DNA of 64,000 bases from Comamonadaceae bacterium. GTDB taxonomy: Bacteria > Pseudomonadota > Gammaproteobacteria > Burkholderiales > Burkholderiaceae_C. Shown here piece by piece: positions 21,059 through 29,948 of the stretch. Position numbers and translations under genes: made by a program. The stretch is taken from assembly GCA_947476285.1 (NCBI GenBank), contig CANJPU010000006.1, forward strand, positions 62,001-126,000, read 5' to 3'. The stretch's first letter is position 1, and each line of letters begins with the position of its first letter. The notes under the pieces were generated by a model that ran no database searches, had not been told where the DNA came from, and saw nothing but the letters and a program-made list of their open reading frames with translations.

Positions 21059-21840
21059 ATCCGGTCGTGCCTCAGCCTTTTGACGTGAAGCTGATGAACA
21101 TCGCGGCCGCCGCGCTGTACTCGGTCTGCGTCGTGCTGCTGATCGCAGCGGGATTGTGGTGGACTGTGCGTCATCCCTTGTTTGCCATCTCCGGCATCAG
21201 CGTGCATGGCGACGTATCGCACAACAGTGCCCTGACGCTGCGCGCCAACGTCGCGCCGCGCCTGGCGGGCAACTTCTTCACTGTCAACCTGGCTGCGGCG
21301 CGACAGGTGTTCGAGAGCGTGCCCTGGGTGAGGCAGGCGGTGGTCAGACGCGAATTCCCCAATCGCCTGCGGGTGCAGTTGCAGGAGCACAAAGCGGTGG
21401 CACTGTGGGGATCTGATAGCGAATCGAAACTGCTCAATAGTTTTGGCGAGGTGTTCGAGGCCAATGTGGGCGAGGTAGAACAAGAGGGCTTGCCCCGCCT
21501 GAGCGGGCCTGATGCGCAGTCGGGCGAGGTGCTGCAGATGTTGCGCACCATCGGCCCCCTGTTCGAGCCGATGGACTTGATGGTCGACAAGCTGGCACTG
21601 ACCGCACGAGGAAGCTGGCAATTGCAATTGGACACAGGCGGCGTGATCGAACTGGGCCGCGGCAGCATCGAAGAGGTGGCCACCAGAACGCAACGCTTCC
21701 TGCAGTCGCTCACACAGGTTGCGTCGCGCTATGCGCGCCGACCGGACGCACTGGTGTCGGCAGACCTGCGCCACCAGGACGGCTATGCATTGCGTTTGAG
21801 GGGCGTCAGCACCACGGGTGCGGATGCGGCGAAGAAGTGA
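21055..21840 (+). CDS. ftsQ: Cell division protein FtsQ
   Basis: 261 residues from the ATG at 21055, which has AAAGGACGG upstream and overlaps the ddl stop; an earlier in-frame start lies inside ddl. One membrane span (about residues 17-40) is followed by a periplasmic POTRA domain ([18 protein letters not shown]) and a beta domain with [19 protein letters not shown]. FtsQ bridges early and late divisome proteins and binds FtsB/FtsL. It ends 38 bases before ftsA. Confidence 0.95.
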
Positions 21841-21878
21841 AGGTGAAATCAATGCAAGCACAACGACAGGCATAGAAC

Positions 21879-23108
21879 ATGGCAAAAGAATACAAAGACC
21901 TGGTAGTGGGGCTGGACATCGGAACTGCCAAAGTGATGGTTGTGGTGGCCGAAGTCATGCCCGGCGGCGAGCTCAAGCTGGCGGGCCTGGGCGTGGCCGC
22001 CTCCAATGGTCTCAAGCGCGGCGTGGTGGTCAACATCGACGCCACCGTGCAAAGCATCCAGCAGGCCCTGAAAGAAGCCGAGCTGATGGCTGACTGCAAG
22101 ATCACTCGGGTCTACACCGGCATCACAGGCGCGCACATTCGCGGCATCAATTCCAGCGGCATGGTCGCCATCAAGGACAAGGAAGTTACCGCGGCCGATG
22201 TGGCCCGTGTGGTCGAGACCGCACGCGCCATCAATATTTCCACCGACCAGCGACTGCTGCTGGTCGAGCCCCAGGAATTCGTGATCGATGGGCAGGACGT
22301 GAAAGAGCCCATCGGCATGAGCGGCATCCGCCTGGAGGCCAAGGTGCATATCGTCACCGGTGCGCAAAGCGCGGCCGAGAACATCATCAAGTGCGTGCGC
22401 CGCTGCGGCCTGGAGGTCGAACAGTTGTTGCTCAACCCGCTGGCCTCCAGCTTGGCGGTGCTGACCGAAGACGAGCGCGAGCTGGGCGTGGCGGTGGTGG
22501 ACATCGGCGCGGGCACCACTGACGTAGCCATCTTCACCAACGGTGCGATTCGCCACACTGCGGTGATCCCGATTGCCGGTGATCTGATCACCAGCGACAT
22601 CGCCATGGCCTTGCGCACGCCGACCAAGGACGCCGAAGACATCAAAGTCGAAAGCGGCTTTGCCAAGCAGCTGCTGGCCGACCCCGAGCAGCAAGTGGAA
22701 GTACCCGGCCTGGGTGACCGCAGCCCGCGCATGCTGTCCAAGCAGGCACTGGCCGGCGTGATTGAGCCGCGCGTCGAAGAGATCTACTCGCTGGTGCAGC
22801 AAGTCATTCGCGAGTCTGGCTACGAAGAGGTCTTGTCCTCGGGCATCGTTATCACAGGTGGCAGCGCGGTGATGCCGGGCATGGTTGAACTGGGCGAAGA
22901 TATTTTCCTCAAGCCCGTGCGCAGAGGTGTGCCCAAGTACCGCGGCGCGCTCGCCGACATGGTGTCGCAGGCGCGCGCTGCCACCGTGATGGGCCTGCTG
23001 GAAGAAGCGCGGCTGGCGCGTCTGCGCGGCTTCAAGGTGGCACAGAAGAATGGCTCCATGAAAACGGCCTTTGGCCGTCTTCGCGATTTCATCGTCGGGA
23101 ATTTTTAA
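21879..23108 (+). CDS. ftsA: Cell division protein FtsA
   Basis: 409 residues. Actin-like ATPase that tethers FtsZ to the membrane. VVGLDIGTAKVMVVVAEV is the phosphate-1 motif, VVDIGAGTTDVAIF is phosphate-2, and VITGGSAVMPGM is the adenosine motif; the 1C subdomain lies around residues 85-160. The C-terminal amphipathic membrane-targeting helix is represented by GRLRDFIVGNF. A 196-base gap separates it from ftsZ, unlike the rest of the cluster, so ftsZ probably has its own promoter. Confidence 0.97.
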   Translation: MAKEYKDLVVGLDIGTAKVMVVVAEVMPGGELKLAGLGVAASNGLKRGVVVNIDATVQSIQQALKEAELMADCKITRVYTGITGAHIRGINSSGMVAIKDKEVTAADVARVVETARAINISTDQRLLLVEPQEFVIDGQDVKEPIGMSGIRLEAKVHIVTGAQSAAENIIKCVRRCGLEVEQLLLNPLASSLAVLTEDERELGVAVVDIGAGTTDVAIFTNGAIRHTAVIPIAGDLITSDIAMALRTPTKDAEDIKVESGFAKQLLADPEQQVEVPGLGDRSPRMLSKQALAGVIEPRVEEIYSLVQQVIRESGYEEVLSSGIVITGGSAVMPGMVELGEDIFLKPVRRGVPKYRGALADMVSQARAATVMGLLEEARLARLRGFKVAQKNGSMKTAFGRLRDFIVGNF

Positions 23109-23304
23109 ACCTATGCAAACTTCCTCTTCGCTTTTTGCGCTGGGCAGCAGTCCCGTCGAGTCCAAGCTGTGGCTGGCAAGGGGGAGCCCGCATCCGCCAA
23201 GAAGAAAGCGATGGCGGTGCACAGATCCGCCTGGCTAAGCACTGGCGAACACAACAACAATCTTTAAAAAAATTGGCAACTGCAACGAATTCAGGAGCAA
23301 ATAT

Positions 23305-24531
23305 ATGAGTATCGAAATGATTGAAGTCGAAGAGTTCCTTCTAGGCACCCAGATCAAAGTGATTGGTGTCGGTGGAGGCGGCGGCAACGCGGTGGAGCAC
23401 ATGATCAGCCGATCCGTGCAAGGCGTGGAGTTCGTCTGCGCGAACACCGACGCGCAGGCTCTCGCGCGCAGCGCGGCGCACAAGACCATCCAGCTTGGTC
23501 AAAGCGGCCTGGGCGCGGGCAGCAAGCCCGAGAAAGGCCGTGAGGCCGCAGAGCTTGCCAGCGATGACATCCGCGCTGCGATCAATGGCGCGCACATGCT
23601 GTTCATCACAGCCGGCATGGGTGGCGGCACGGGCACCGGCGCTGCGCCGGTCATCGCCCGCATCGCCAAGGAGATGGGCATCCTCACCGTGGGTGTTGTC
23701 ACCAAGCCATTCGACTGGGAGGGCGGGCGTCGCATGACCAATGCAGACCAGGGCCTGGCCGAGCTGGAAGCCAACGTCGATTCGCTGATCGTGGTGCTCA
23801 ATGAGAAGCTGCTGGAAGTGCTGGGCGATGACATCACTCAGGACGAAGCCTTCGCACACGCCAACGACGTGCTCAAGAATGCAGTGGGCGGCATTGCCGA
23901 AATCATCAACGTGCCTGGCCATGTGAACGTGGACTTTGAAGACGTTCGCACGGTCATGGGTGAACCCGGCAAGGCCATGATGGGCACGGCTGTGGCCGAT
24001 GGTCCTGACCGCGCCCGCATCGCAGCCGAACAGGCGGTGGCCTGCCCGCTGCTGGAGGGCATTGACTTGTCGGGTGCCAAGGGCGTGCTGGTGCTGATCA
24101 CTGCGGCCAAGGGCAGCTTGAAATTGTCGGAGTCCAAGCTGGCGATGAACACCATCCGCGCTTACGCTTCGGCTGATGCACACGTGATCTACGGCACCGC
24201 CTATGACGACAACCTGGGCGACGAAGTGCGCGTCACCGTGGTGGCCACCGGCCTGTCGCGTCAAGGCCAGCGCCGTACAGCACCGCCCCTGCAGGTGCTG
24301 CGTACCGGCACCGACAACGTGCCCTTCAATGTGCCCACCATCCACACCGCGGTAGCCGGCCCCGGCGCAGCGACGCAAAACGCGCCGGCCCAGCCTGACT
24401 ACGTCGGCATGGCTGTTCCCAGCGTCTGGCGCACCAATCGCACGCAGGCGGCTGCCAAGGTGGATGCGCTGTCAAATGGTGGCATGGATGATTTCGAAAT
24501 CCCCGCCTTCTTGCGCAAGCAGGCCGATTGA
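23305..24531 (+). CDS. ftsZ: Cell division GTPase FtsZ
   Basis: 408 residues, ATG with AGGAG 7 bases upstream (23293-23297). Tubulin homologue that forms the Z ring. The nucleotide-binding blocks IGVGGGGGNAVEHM and the tubulin signature MGGGTGTGAAPV, the T7 loop region with NVDFEDVRTVM, and the C-terminal conserved peptide DDFEIPAFLRKQ, which binds FtsA and ZipA, are all present. The intrinsic terminator at 24604-24635 follows. Confidence 0.98.
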   Translation: MSIEMIEVEEFLLGTQIKVIGVGGGGGNAVEHMISRSVQGVEFVCANTDAQALARSAAHKTIQLGQSGLGAGSKPEKGREAAELASDDIRAAINGAHMLFITAGMGGGTGTGAAPVIARIAKEMGILTVGVVTKPFDWEGGRRMTNADQGLAELEANVDSLIVVLNEKLLEVLGDDITQDEAFAHANDVLKNAVGGIAEIINVPGHVNVDFEDVRTVMGEPGKAMMGTAVADGPDRARIAAEQAVACPLLEGIDLSGAKGVLVLITAAKGSLKLSESKLAMNTIRAYASADAHVIYGTAYDDNLGDEVRVTVVATGLSRQGQRRTAPPLQVLRTGTDNVPFNVPTIHTAVAGPGAATQNAPAQPDYVGMAVPSVWRTNRTQAAAKVDALSNGGMDDFEIPAFLRKQAD

Positions 24532-24554
24532 AACCCGATTGAAACTGGATTGAA
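24526..24554 (+). repeat. Three GATTGAA copies with an 11-base period at the ftsZ 3' end
   Basis: GATTGAA occurs at 24526, 24537 and 24548. The first copy contains the ftsZ TGA stop, and each copy repeats an in-line TGA. This looks like a short slippage-derived duplication of the stop region. Confidence 0.6.
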
Positions 24555-24603
24555 GATGCAACAATAAAAGGCGTAGGAGAGCGTTCTCCAAGGGGAGTGC
24601 TTG

Positions 24604-24635
24604 GGGTGGGTTCAGAAATGGGCCCACCCTTTTTT
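24604..24635 (+). terminator. Intrinsic terminator after ftsZ
   Basis: A 7-base stem GGGTGGG (24604-24610) / CCCACCC (24623-24629) with a 12-base loop, directly followed by six T (24630-24635). It would end dcw transcripts before lpxC. Confidence 0.75.
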
Positions 24636-24716
24636 AATGGCACATGCCTTTGCGCCAACGAACTGCCCCGGTGTGGGCACGCTCGCGGGCGAACAGCCTC
24701 TTTCCTCGCACACCGG

Positions 24717-24731
24717 TAAAATCGCGGCATG
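24717..24731 (+). promoter_or_regulatory. -10-like TAAAAT just before lpxC start
   Basis: TAAAAT (24717-24722, five of six to consensus) lies 6 bases before the lpxC ATG, and no Shine-Dalgarno sequence is visible. A start about 7 bases downstream would make the mRNA leaderless. The -35 region is not convincing. Confidence 0.4.
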
Positions 24732-25652
24732 CTCCAGCAACGCACCCTCAAGTCGCTCACACGTGCTGTGGGCGTGGGCCTGCACAGTGGTCAGCGGGTC
24801 GAGCTGACGCTGCGGCCGGCTCAGCCCGACACAGGCATCGTCTTTCGCCGCATTGACCTGCCCGTACCGGTGGACATTCCGGTGTCGGCCCTTGCGGTGA
24901 CCGACACCCGCATGGCATCAACCATATCCAACGGCGGCGCGAAAGTCTTCACGGTGGAACACCTCATGTCCGCTTGCGCGGGCCTGGGGCTGGACAATCT
25001 GTACGTGGACATCACCGCCGAAGAAGTGCCGATTCTTGACGGCTCTTCCGCTTCGTTCGTCTTTCTATTGCAAAGCGCAGGCATCGAAATGCAGAGGGTG
25101 CCGCGCCGTTTCATTCGTGTGTTGCGGCGAGTGGAGGTGCGCGAAGGCGAGGGCGACAAGCTCAAATGGGCGCGGCTCGACCCTTATCATGGCTACAAGC
25201 TGAGCTTCGAGATTGACTTCGCCCACCGGGTGGTCGATTCGACCGGCCAGTGCGTCGAGTTTGATTTGAGCACTGGCTCCTATGCGCGCGACATCGCGCG
25301 GGCCCGCACCTTCGGCTTCACCAAAGACCTGGAGATGATGCGCGCCAACGGTCTGGCCCTGGGCGGCGGCCTGGACAATGCGGTGGTGATGGACGACTAC
25401 CGTGTACTCAACACCGAGGGCCTGCGTTATGACGACGAGTTCGTCAAGCACAAGATCCTCGACGCCATGGGTGACCTGTACCTGATTGGTAAACCCCTGC
25501 TCGCTGCCTACAGCGCGTTCCGCAGCGGCCATGCACTCAACAACAAGCTGTTGCGCGAACTCCTGTCGCAAGACAATGCCTACGAAGTCGTCACCTTCGA
25601 CGACGAAAAGCTGGCCCCTGTGGGTTTTGCCCAGCCACAACGGTCCTGGTAG
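24729..25652 (+). CDS. lpxC: UDP-3-O-acyl-N-acetylglucosamine deacetylase LpxC
   Basis: 307 residues. Zinc hydrolase catalysing the committed step of lipid A synthesis. The N-terminal [16 protein letters not shown], the zinc His in [15 protein letters not shown], the acidic loop [10 protein letters not shown] and the second zinc motif [14 protein letters not shown] (HxxxD) are all intact. It follows the ftsZ terminator, so it is transcribed on its own, probably from the -10 element immediately upstream. Six bases separate it from a small membrane-protein gene. Confidence 0.97.
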   Translation: MLQQRTLKSLTRAVGVGLHSGQRVELTLRPAQPDTGIVFRRIDLPVPVDIPVSALAVTDTRMASTISNGGAKVFTVEHLMSACAGLGLDNLYVDITAEEVPILDGSSASFVFLLQSAGIEMQRVPRRFIRVLRRVEVREGEGDKLKWARLDPYHGYKLSFEIDFAHRVVDSTGQCVEFDLSTGSYARDIARARTFGFTKDLEMMRANGLALGGGLDNAVVMDDYRVLNTEGLRYDDEFVKHKILDAMGDLYLIGKPLLAAYSAFRSGHALNNKLLRELLSQDNAYEVVTFDDEKLAPVGFAQPQRSW

Positions 25653-25658
25653 CCGCAC

Positions 25659-25835
25659 ATGCTGATATTTCGTTGGGCGATGATGTTCTTGCTGCTGGTA
25701 GCGGGGGTGTGCTTTGTTTTCTATGCGGGTACCGGTCAGGCCCGCTTCAAACGCTACGGGCTTGTGACCTTGAAATGGACCTTGATTGCGGCCTTTGGTT
25801 TTTTTGCGGTGTTGATTCTTGAGCGCCTGGCGTGA
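25659..25835 (+). CDS. Small two-span membrane protein, function unknown
   Basis: 58 residues. Begins MLIFRWAMMFLLLVAGVCF and contains two hydrophobic spans (about residues 5-23 and 39-55) joined by a short polar loop with GQARFKRYG, which is probably cytoplasmic. Coding is supported by tight packing: it starts 6 bases after lpxC, and its stop overlaps the GTG of the acetyltransferase gene (GTGA). I do not recognise a named family. It could be an assembly or quality-control partner of the envelope, but nothing in the sequence shows this. Confidence 0.7.
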   Translation: MLIFRWAMMFLLLVAGVCFVFYAGTGQARFKRYGLVTLKWTLIAAFGFFAVLILERLA

Positions 25836-26302
25836 TTCAAATACGTCGCTTTCAGGTGGGCGATGAGCCCGCGCTGTTTCGCATCTATCACTCGGCCATC
25901 CACCAGATCGCGTGCCGCGATTACACGCAGGAGCAGCTTGACGCGTGGGCGCCGGCTGCGCTCGATCCAGTGCTGTGGTCCGCGCGTATGCAAGGCATCG
26001 CGCCCTTTGTTGCGCAGGATGGTGAGCATGCGGTTGGCTATGCCGACGTGCAGACGACCGGTTACATCGACCACTTCTTTGTGAGCGGATGTAGGCCCAG
26101 GCAGGGTATTGGTGCCATGTTGATGCGACGCATTCACGAAGAGGCTGTTGTTCTTCGCCTGCCCGAGTTGAGCTCCGATGTCAGCCGCACGGCACAGCCG
26201 TTCTTCGAGCGCCATGGTTTTGAGGTGGTCGAGCAGAGGTCTCCGGTACTTCGAGGAGTGGTCATCCCCAACGCCCTGATGCGCAAATCCAGGGATTGGT
26301 GA
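25832..26302 (+). CDS. GNAT-family N-acetyltransferase
   Basis: 156 residues from a GTG that overlaps the preceding stop. The GNAT fold is seen in the N-terminal IQIRRFQVGDEPALFRIY, the central strand VGYADVQTTGYIDHFFVSG, the acetyl-CoA pyrophosphate loop GCRPRQGIGAMLMRRI, and a C-terminal RTAQPFFERHGFEVVEQ block. The substrate is unknown; the closest general resemblance is to YafP/ElaA-like small acetyltransferases. It ends 42 bases from the convergent ruvC. Confidence 0.85.
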   Translation: MIQIRRFQVGDEPALFRIYHSAIHQIACRDYTQEQLDAWAPAALDPVLWSARMQGIAPFVAQDGEHAVGYADVQTTGYIDHFFVSGCRPRQGIGAMLMRRIHEEAVVLRLPELSSDVSRTAQPFFERHGFEVVEQRSPVLRGVVIPNALMRKSRDW

Positions 26303-26344
26303 TCTGGATAAGTGGCGCAGCGCAAGAACTGCCCCAAACCCCAA

Positions 26345-26893
26345 TCACCGCGTCCGCCCACCCTTATACATCCCCGTACTCGTGCGCGTAGTGGTGGTTG
26401 CCTGTGCAATGCGAGCCATTGATACCCCTGCATGGGCGTGGGTGATGGCCAGGCCCAGCGCATCGGCTGCGTCCTTGCCTGGCAGTGCGGGCAGGCGCAA
26501 GAGCCTTTTCACCATCTCTTGCACTTGCGCCTTGGCGGCCTTGCCGTGGCCGGCGATGGCCTGCTTCATCTGTAGCGCGGTGTACTCTGCTACCGGCAGG
26601 TCGCAGGACACCAGCGCGGTGATGCAAGCGCCGCGGGCCTGGCCCAGCAAGAGTGTGGCTTGCGGGTGGGCGTTGACGAACACGATCTCCACCGCCGCGA
26701 CCTCGGGTTGATAGCGCGCCCTGATTTCCGTGATGCCATCGAACAGCACCTTCAGCCGCGCGGGCAGGTTGCCGCGATCGAGGTGGGTGGTGGTGATGGT
26801 GCCGCTGGCCACATAGCTCAGTGCCTGGCCGGCCGCGTCGATGATGCCGAAGCCGGTGGTTTGAAGGCCCGGGTCAATGCCGAGGATGCGCAT
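26345..26893 (-). CDS. ruvC: Holliday junction endonuclease RuvC
   Basis: 182 residues from the ATG at 26893. Dimeric resolvase of Holliday junctions, partner of RuvAB. Acidic catalytic residues are in place: Asp in ILGIDPGLQ, Glu in AAVEIVFVN, and the C-terminal pair in [11 protein letters not shown]. ruvA and ruvB are not in the window. It lies 31 bases downstream of the CdsA-like gene on the same strand. A longer in-frame start would overlap that gene by about 50 bases and is not favoured. Confidence 0.96.
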   Translation of the reverse strand: MRILGIDPGLQTTGFGIIDAAGQALSYVASGTITTTHLDRGNLPARLKVLFDGITEIRARYQPEVAAVEIVFVNAHPQATLLLGQARGACITALVSCDLPVAEYTALQMKQAIAGHGKAAKAQVQEMVKRLLRLPALPGKDAADALGLAITHAHAGVSMARIAQATTTTRTSTGMYKGGRTR

Positions 26894-26924
26894 GCTCAGT
26901 CCACCTGCGTCGTTGTGTTCATCG

Positions 26925-27911
26925 TCATGCCCCGAAGTACCAGCGAACAGAATGAAAGAAGACGGGCGCGGCAAAGCACAGCGCGTCCACGCGGTCGAGA
27001 AGTCCGTTGGCGCCGGTGACCGACATGCCGCGCTGTCCCCACGCGGTGACGCCTCTGTCGCGTTTGAGCGCCTTCATCACCAGATGCCCCATCGAGCCGG
27101 CAACGCAGGCGATGAGCGCCATCGCCAGGGCCTGGCCGGGCTTGAAGGGGGTGATGAATGAGAAAAGGCCGCCCATGAAGCTGCCGGCCAACACGCCCAG
27201 CAGCCAACTGGTCCAGTTGAAGCTCTTACTCACTTCGGGCACGCTGGGTGGGCGCTTCAAGCGCCGCGCCAGAAGGTGTTGCACCAGCATGCAGGTCTGC
27301 ACAACCATCACCATGAAGAAGACGAGGAAGGCCCCCTTGTCTTGATACCCATCGAAGTCAAGTTGCATCAGAGCCGGCACATGGCTCATGCCATACACAC
27401 AGACCATGATGCCCCACTGGAGCTTGGCGTTGCGCTCCAGAAAGCGCTGTGTGTCGCCTGACAGGGCGCTGGCTACCGGAATGGCCAGAAAGACATAGAC
27501 TGGAATGAACACCGAGAACAAATCGAAGTGCTCGGTGCCCAGTAGCCAGAACTGCGCCGGCAGCACCACGAAGAAGGCCAGAATCAGGCTGCGGTGATCG
27601 CCTCTGCGGGTGGGCGACAGGGTGATGAACTCGCGCAGCGCGAAGAACGAGACCACCGCGAACAGCAGCGTGGCTACCGTGTCGCCAGCGGCCCAGGCCA
27701 TCCAGAACACGACCACCATGAACCAGGTGGTGCCCAGGAGTTTGCGAAAGTTTTTCAACTCCGCATGTGACGCCTCGTTGTGCTCGCCTTCGCGACTGCG
27801 AAAGCTCATGAGGAAGGCGCCGACGCTCACGATGATCAAAATGCCGAACACGAAGACAAAGAGCGTGGCTACCTGCTGGGTGGGTGTGAGGCTGCGCAGG
27901 AACTGGTTCAT
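26925..27911 (-). CDS. CdsA-like phosphatidate cytidylyltransferase (YnbB type)
   Basis: 328 residues with eight or so membrane spans. CdsA enzymes make CDP-diacylglycerol from phosphatidate and CTP. The C-terminal signature region is recognisable as [21 protein letters not shown] followed by LLDRVD, but the canonical KD and the P-GHGG core are altered, leaving the terminal DRxD intact. This matches the divergent YnbB-like branch rather than housekeeping CdsA. It lies 9 bases downstream of a PlsC-like acyltransferase gene, so the pair probably works together on phosphatidate. Whether it is catalytically active cannot be judged from sequence alone. Confidence 0.8.
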   Translation of the reverse strand: MNQFLRSLTPTQQVATLFVFVFGILIIVSVGAFLMSFRSREGEHNEASHAELKNFRKLLGTTWFMVVVFWMAWAAGDTVATLLFAVVSFFALREFITLSPTRRGDHRSLILAFFVVLPAQFWLLGTEHFDLFSVFIPVYVFLAIPVASALSGDTQRFLERNAKLQWGIMVCVYGMSHVPALMQLDFDGYQDKGAFLVFFMVMVVQTCMLVQHLLARRLKRPPSVPEVSKSFNWTSWLLGVLAGSFMGGLFSFITPFKPGQALAMALIACVAGSMGHLVMKALKRDRGVTAWGQRGMSVTGANGLLDRVDALCFAAPVFFHSVRWYFGA

Positions 27912-27920
27912 GGTCTTGCC

Positions 27921-28532
27921 CTACACCTCGCGCAGCGCGATCACCGCAGCACGTGCGCGAATCAAGAATGCGTGACGCTCTTCCTGCGGCTCCAGTGCGA
28001 TCGGTGCGCCAAAAGTGACCGAACACAGAATGGGAACTGGAACCACCTCGCCCTTGGGCATGACCCGCTGGATGTTGTCTATCCAGGCCGGCACCAGCAC
28101 CACATGGGGAAATTTCAGGGCTAGGTTGTACAGGCCTGCCTTGAAGGCTTGCGGCTCCTGGGCATGCCCACGCGTGCCTTCGGGAAAGAGAATGATCGAG
28201 TCGCCGTGTTCGAGCGCCTCGATCAGTGGATCCAGGGGGTCTTGATCGGCGCTGCGCTCGCGGTCGACATAGATGGCGTTGAACACTGCCGTGGTGATCC
28301 ACTGGCGCAGGGGCGACTTCATCCAGTAGTCTTTCGCCGCGATCGGCCGGGTGATGCTGCGCAATTCTTCGGGCAGCGCCGCCCAGATCATCACCAAGTC
28401 GGCATGGCTTTGATGGTTGGCGAAATAAATGCGTTGCTCGGCCTTGGGCGGACAGCCGTACCAGCGCGCTTGCGCCCCGGTCAGAACCCGCACCAGTCCC
28501 AGCAGAAAATAACTCATCGCCTTGGCCAGCAT
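27921..28532 (-). CDS. PlsC-like 1-acylglycerol-3-phosphate acyltransferase
   Basis: 203 residues. The acyltransferase motifs are clear: NHQSHADLVM (HxxxxD catalytic pair) and ILFPEGTRG (substrate-binding), with a hydrophobic N-terminus (YFLLGLVRVL). It transfers an acyl chain to lysophosphatidate or a similar lysolipid at the inner membrane. It is shorter than housekeeping PlsC and is paired with the CdsA-like gene, as in the E. coli ynbABC region, which suggests a dedicated minor phospholipid route. No Shine-Dalgarno; TATCAT lies 6 bases upstream. Confidence 0.85.
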   Translation of the reverse strand: MLAKAMSYFLLGLVRVLTGAQARWYGCPPKAEQRIYFANHQSHADLVMIWAALPEELRSITRPIAAKDYWMKSPLRQWITTAVFNAIYVDRERSADQDPLDPLIEALEHGDSIILFPEGTRGHAQEPQAFKAGLYNLALKFPHVVLVPAWIDNIQRVMPKGEVVPVPILCSVTFGAPIALEPQEERHAFLIRARAAVIALREV

Positions 28533-28544
28533 GGGAGGATGATA
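28530..28544 (-). promoter_or_regulatory. -10-like TATCAT before the PlsC-like gene
   Basis: On the minus strand TATCAT (28544-28539, five of six to consensus) is followed by 6 bases and then ATG. The upstream sequence has no ribosome site (CCTCCC immediately before the ATG), as expected for a leaderless start. Confidence 0.4.
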
Positions 28545-28607
28545 AGGGCGCGCCGAATTTGTTAACCTCCGCTTGTTGGCCTACGGGCTGTCAGACTTCA
28601 ATTGACC

Positions 28608-29051
28608 ATGAAAACTGCATTCATCCTGAACGGCCCCAATCTCAATTTGCTGGGCACACGCGAGCCGGCGGTGTACGGCTCGCGCACGCTGGCCGATGTG
28701 CGGGCCTTGTGCGAGAAGGCTTGCGCCGCGCATGGCTTCGCTCTGGATTTTCGCCAGACCAACCATGAAGGCATTCTTGTCGACTGGATTCAAGAGGCCG
28801 GGCAGGCCCAGGCTAGCGGGTCGGCCGTTGGTGTCATCCTCAACGCGGGCGCCTACACCCACACCAGCGTTGCCTTGCATGATGCGATCAAGGGCGCGGG
28901 CGTGAGCCTGATCGAGTTGCACATCAGCAATGTGCATGCGCGAGAGGCTTTTCGCCACTACAGCTACATATCTCCTGCCGCCCGCGCGGTGATGGCAGGC
29001 TTCGGCGTGGAAGGCTATGGGCTGGCGGTCGCCGCGCTTGCCACGTTCTGA
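28608..29051 (+). CDS. aroQ: Type II 3-dehydroquinate dehydratase AroQ
   Basis: 147 residues from the ATG at 28608; a TTG two codons earlier is possible. Dodecameric dehydratase of the shikimate pathway, making 3-dehydroshikimate. [13 protein letters not shown] holds the active-site Arg/Tyr region, [24 protein letters not shown] and [15 protein letters not shown] are diagnostic. The catalytic Tyr is in AVYGSRTL. aroE (29949) and DAHP synthase (37785) of the same pathway are nearby but in other transcription units. Confidence 0.96.
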   Translation: MKTAFILNGPNLNLLGTREPAVYGSRTLADVRALCEKACAAHGFALDFRQTNHEGILVDWIQEAGQAQASGSAVGVILNAGAYTHTSVALHDAIKGAGVSLIELHISNVHAREAFRHYSYISPAARAVMAGFGVEGYGLAVAALATF

Positions 29052-29060
29052 CAACAAAGG

Positions 29061-29211
29061 CCGGTTGAACCTAGAAACAGCAGAGTTGACCGCTTGTTTT
29101 CAGCAGGAAGTGCCCGTTGGCATTGAGTTTTTGGCCTTGAAGTCCCTCACCCATTGGGTGAGAGCGCTACCCACTCGAGCGCGTTCAACTGCCGCTTCTA
29201 GGCTCAGCCGG
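29061..29211. repeat. Imperfect long inverted repeat between aroQ and mtgA
   Basis: Arms of about 31-33 bases (29061-29093 and 29181-29211) are inverted copies sharing the core CCTAGAA-C-GCAG--TTGA; most differences are A/G transitions that still pair as G-U in minus-strand RNA. About 87 bases lie between the arms and contain a perfect 7-base hairpin, CTCACCC-ATT-GGGTGAG (29146-29162). The right arm includes the mtgA stop codon. It may be a miniature mobile element, a REP-like sequence, or a bidirectional transcription stop. No T-tract is present. Confidence 0.6.
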
Positions 29212-29947
29212 GTAGCTGTGCGCCCTGCATGCGTGCGAGGATGGTCCCCGCACGGCTGCTCAGGTAGCCCGAGTTGGGCAGCTTCTCGAAGTACTTGGGC
29301 CGCGGCAGCATAACCGCCAGCCGCGCTGCCTCATAGGCGCTCAGTTGCGACGCATGCTTGCGGTAGTAGTGCTGCGCCGCAGCTTCGGCGCCAAACACGC
29401 CTTCGCCCCATTCGACGCTGTTGAGATAGATCTCCAGGATGCGCTCCTTGCTGAGTATCTTCTCCAGGGCGAAGGTCAGCACCAGCTCCTGGCCTTTGCG
29501 CAGCAGTGTGCGCTCGCCCGAGAGCAGCAGATTCTTGGCCAGTTGCTGGGTGATGGTGGAGCCGCCCACCACTTTGGGTGTCTTGCCGGTGCGCTGTGTG
29601 AGCTGGGCGGTGTTGCCCTGACGGGCGGCGCGCTCCTGTGCCTGCGAATTGCGCTGCCAGGCTTTCTCCAGGGCCTCCCAGTCCACGCCCTCGTGGTTGG
29701 TGAAGCTGCCGTCCTCTGACGCGATGACCGCGCGCTTGAGATTGTCTGAGATTTCATCGTAGGGCTGCCACTGCTGGCGCCAGCGCAGATGACCCTTTTG
29801 GTTGGCGATGCGCCAGGCTTCAGAGCGCTGGAAGCTGGTGGACTGAGGGTCCAGGCCGGTGGCCAGTGCGATGCGAAGCAGAAAAATTATCTGCAGCGAC
29901 ACCGCCGCAACCAACAGCAGCACAAGCCATCGCAGCACGGGCTTCAT
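29204..29947 (-). CDS. mtgA: Monofunctional biosynthetic peptidoglycan glycosyltransferase MtgA
   Basis: 247 residues from the ATG at 29947 (1 base after the aroE stop); a longer in-frame start lies inside aroE. A single N-terminal membrane anchor (LRWLVLLLVAAVSLQIIFLL) precedes a GT51 domain. The catalytic Glu is in VIASEDGSFTNHEGVDW, and GGSTITQQLAKNLLLS, RKGQELVLTFALEKILSKERILEIYLN and the GVFGAEAAAQHYY block are the other GT51 motifs. It polymerises lipid II without crosslinking it. Confidence 0.95.
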   Translation of the reverse strand: MKPVLRWLVLLLVAAVSLQIIFLLRIALATGLDPQSTSFQRSEAWRIANQKGHLRWRQQWQPYDEISDNLKRAVIASEDGSFTNHEGVDWEALEKAWQRNSQAQERAARQGNTAQLTQRTGKTPKVVGGSTITQQLAKNLLLSGERTLLRKGQELVLTFALEKILSKERILEIYLNSVEWGEGVFGAEAAAQHYYRKHASQLSAYEAARLAVMLPRPKYFEKLPNSGYLSSRAGTILARMQGAQLPG

Positions 29948-29948
29948 A

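Noticed and set aside
29064-29189. Integron attC-like site (GTTGAAC and GTTCAAC around an inverted repeat)
   Set aside because: The order of the core sites is reversed relative to attC (RYYYAAC should come first), and no integrase or cassette array is nearby.
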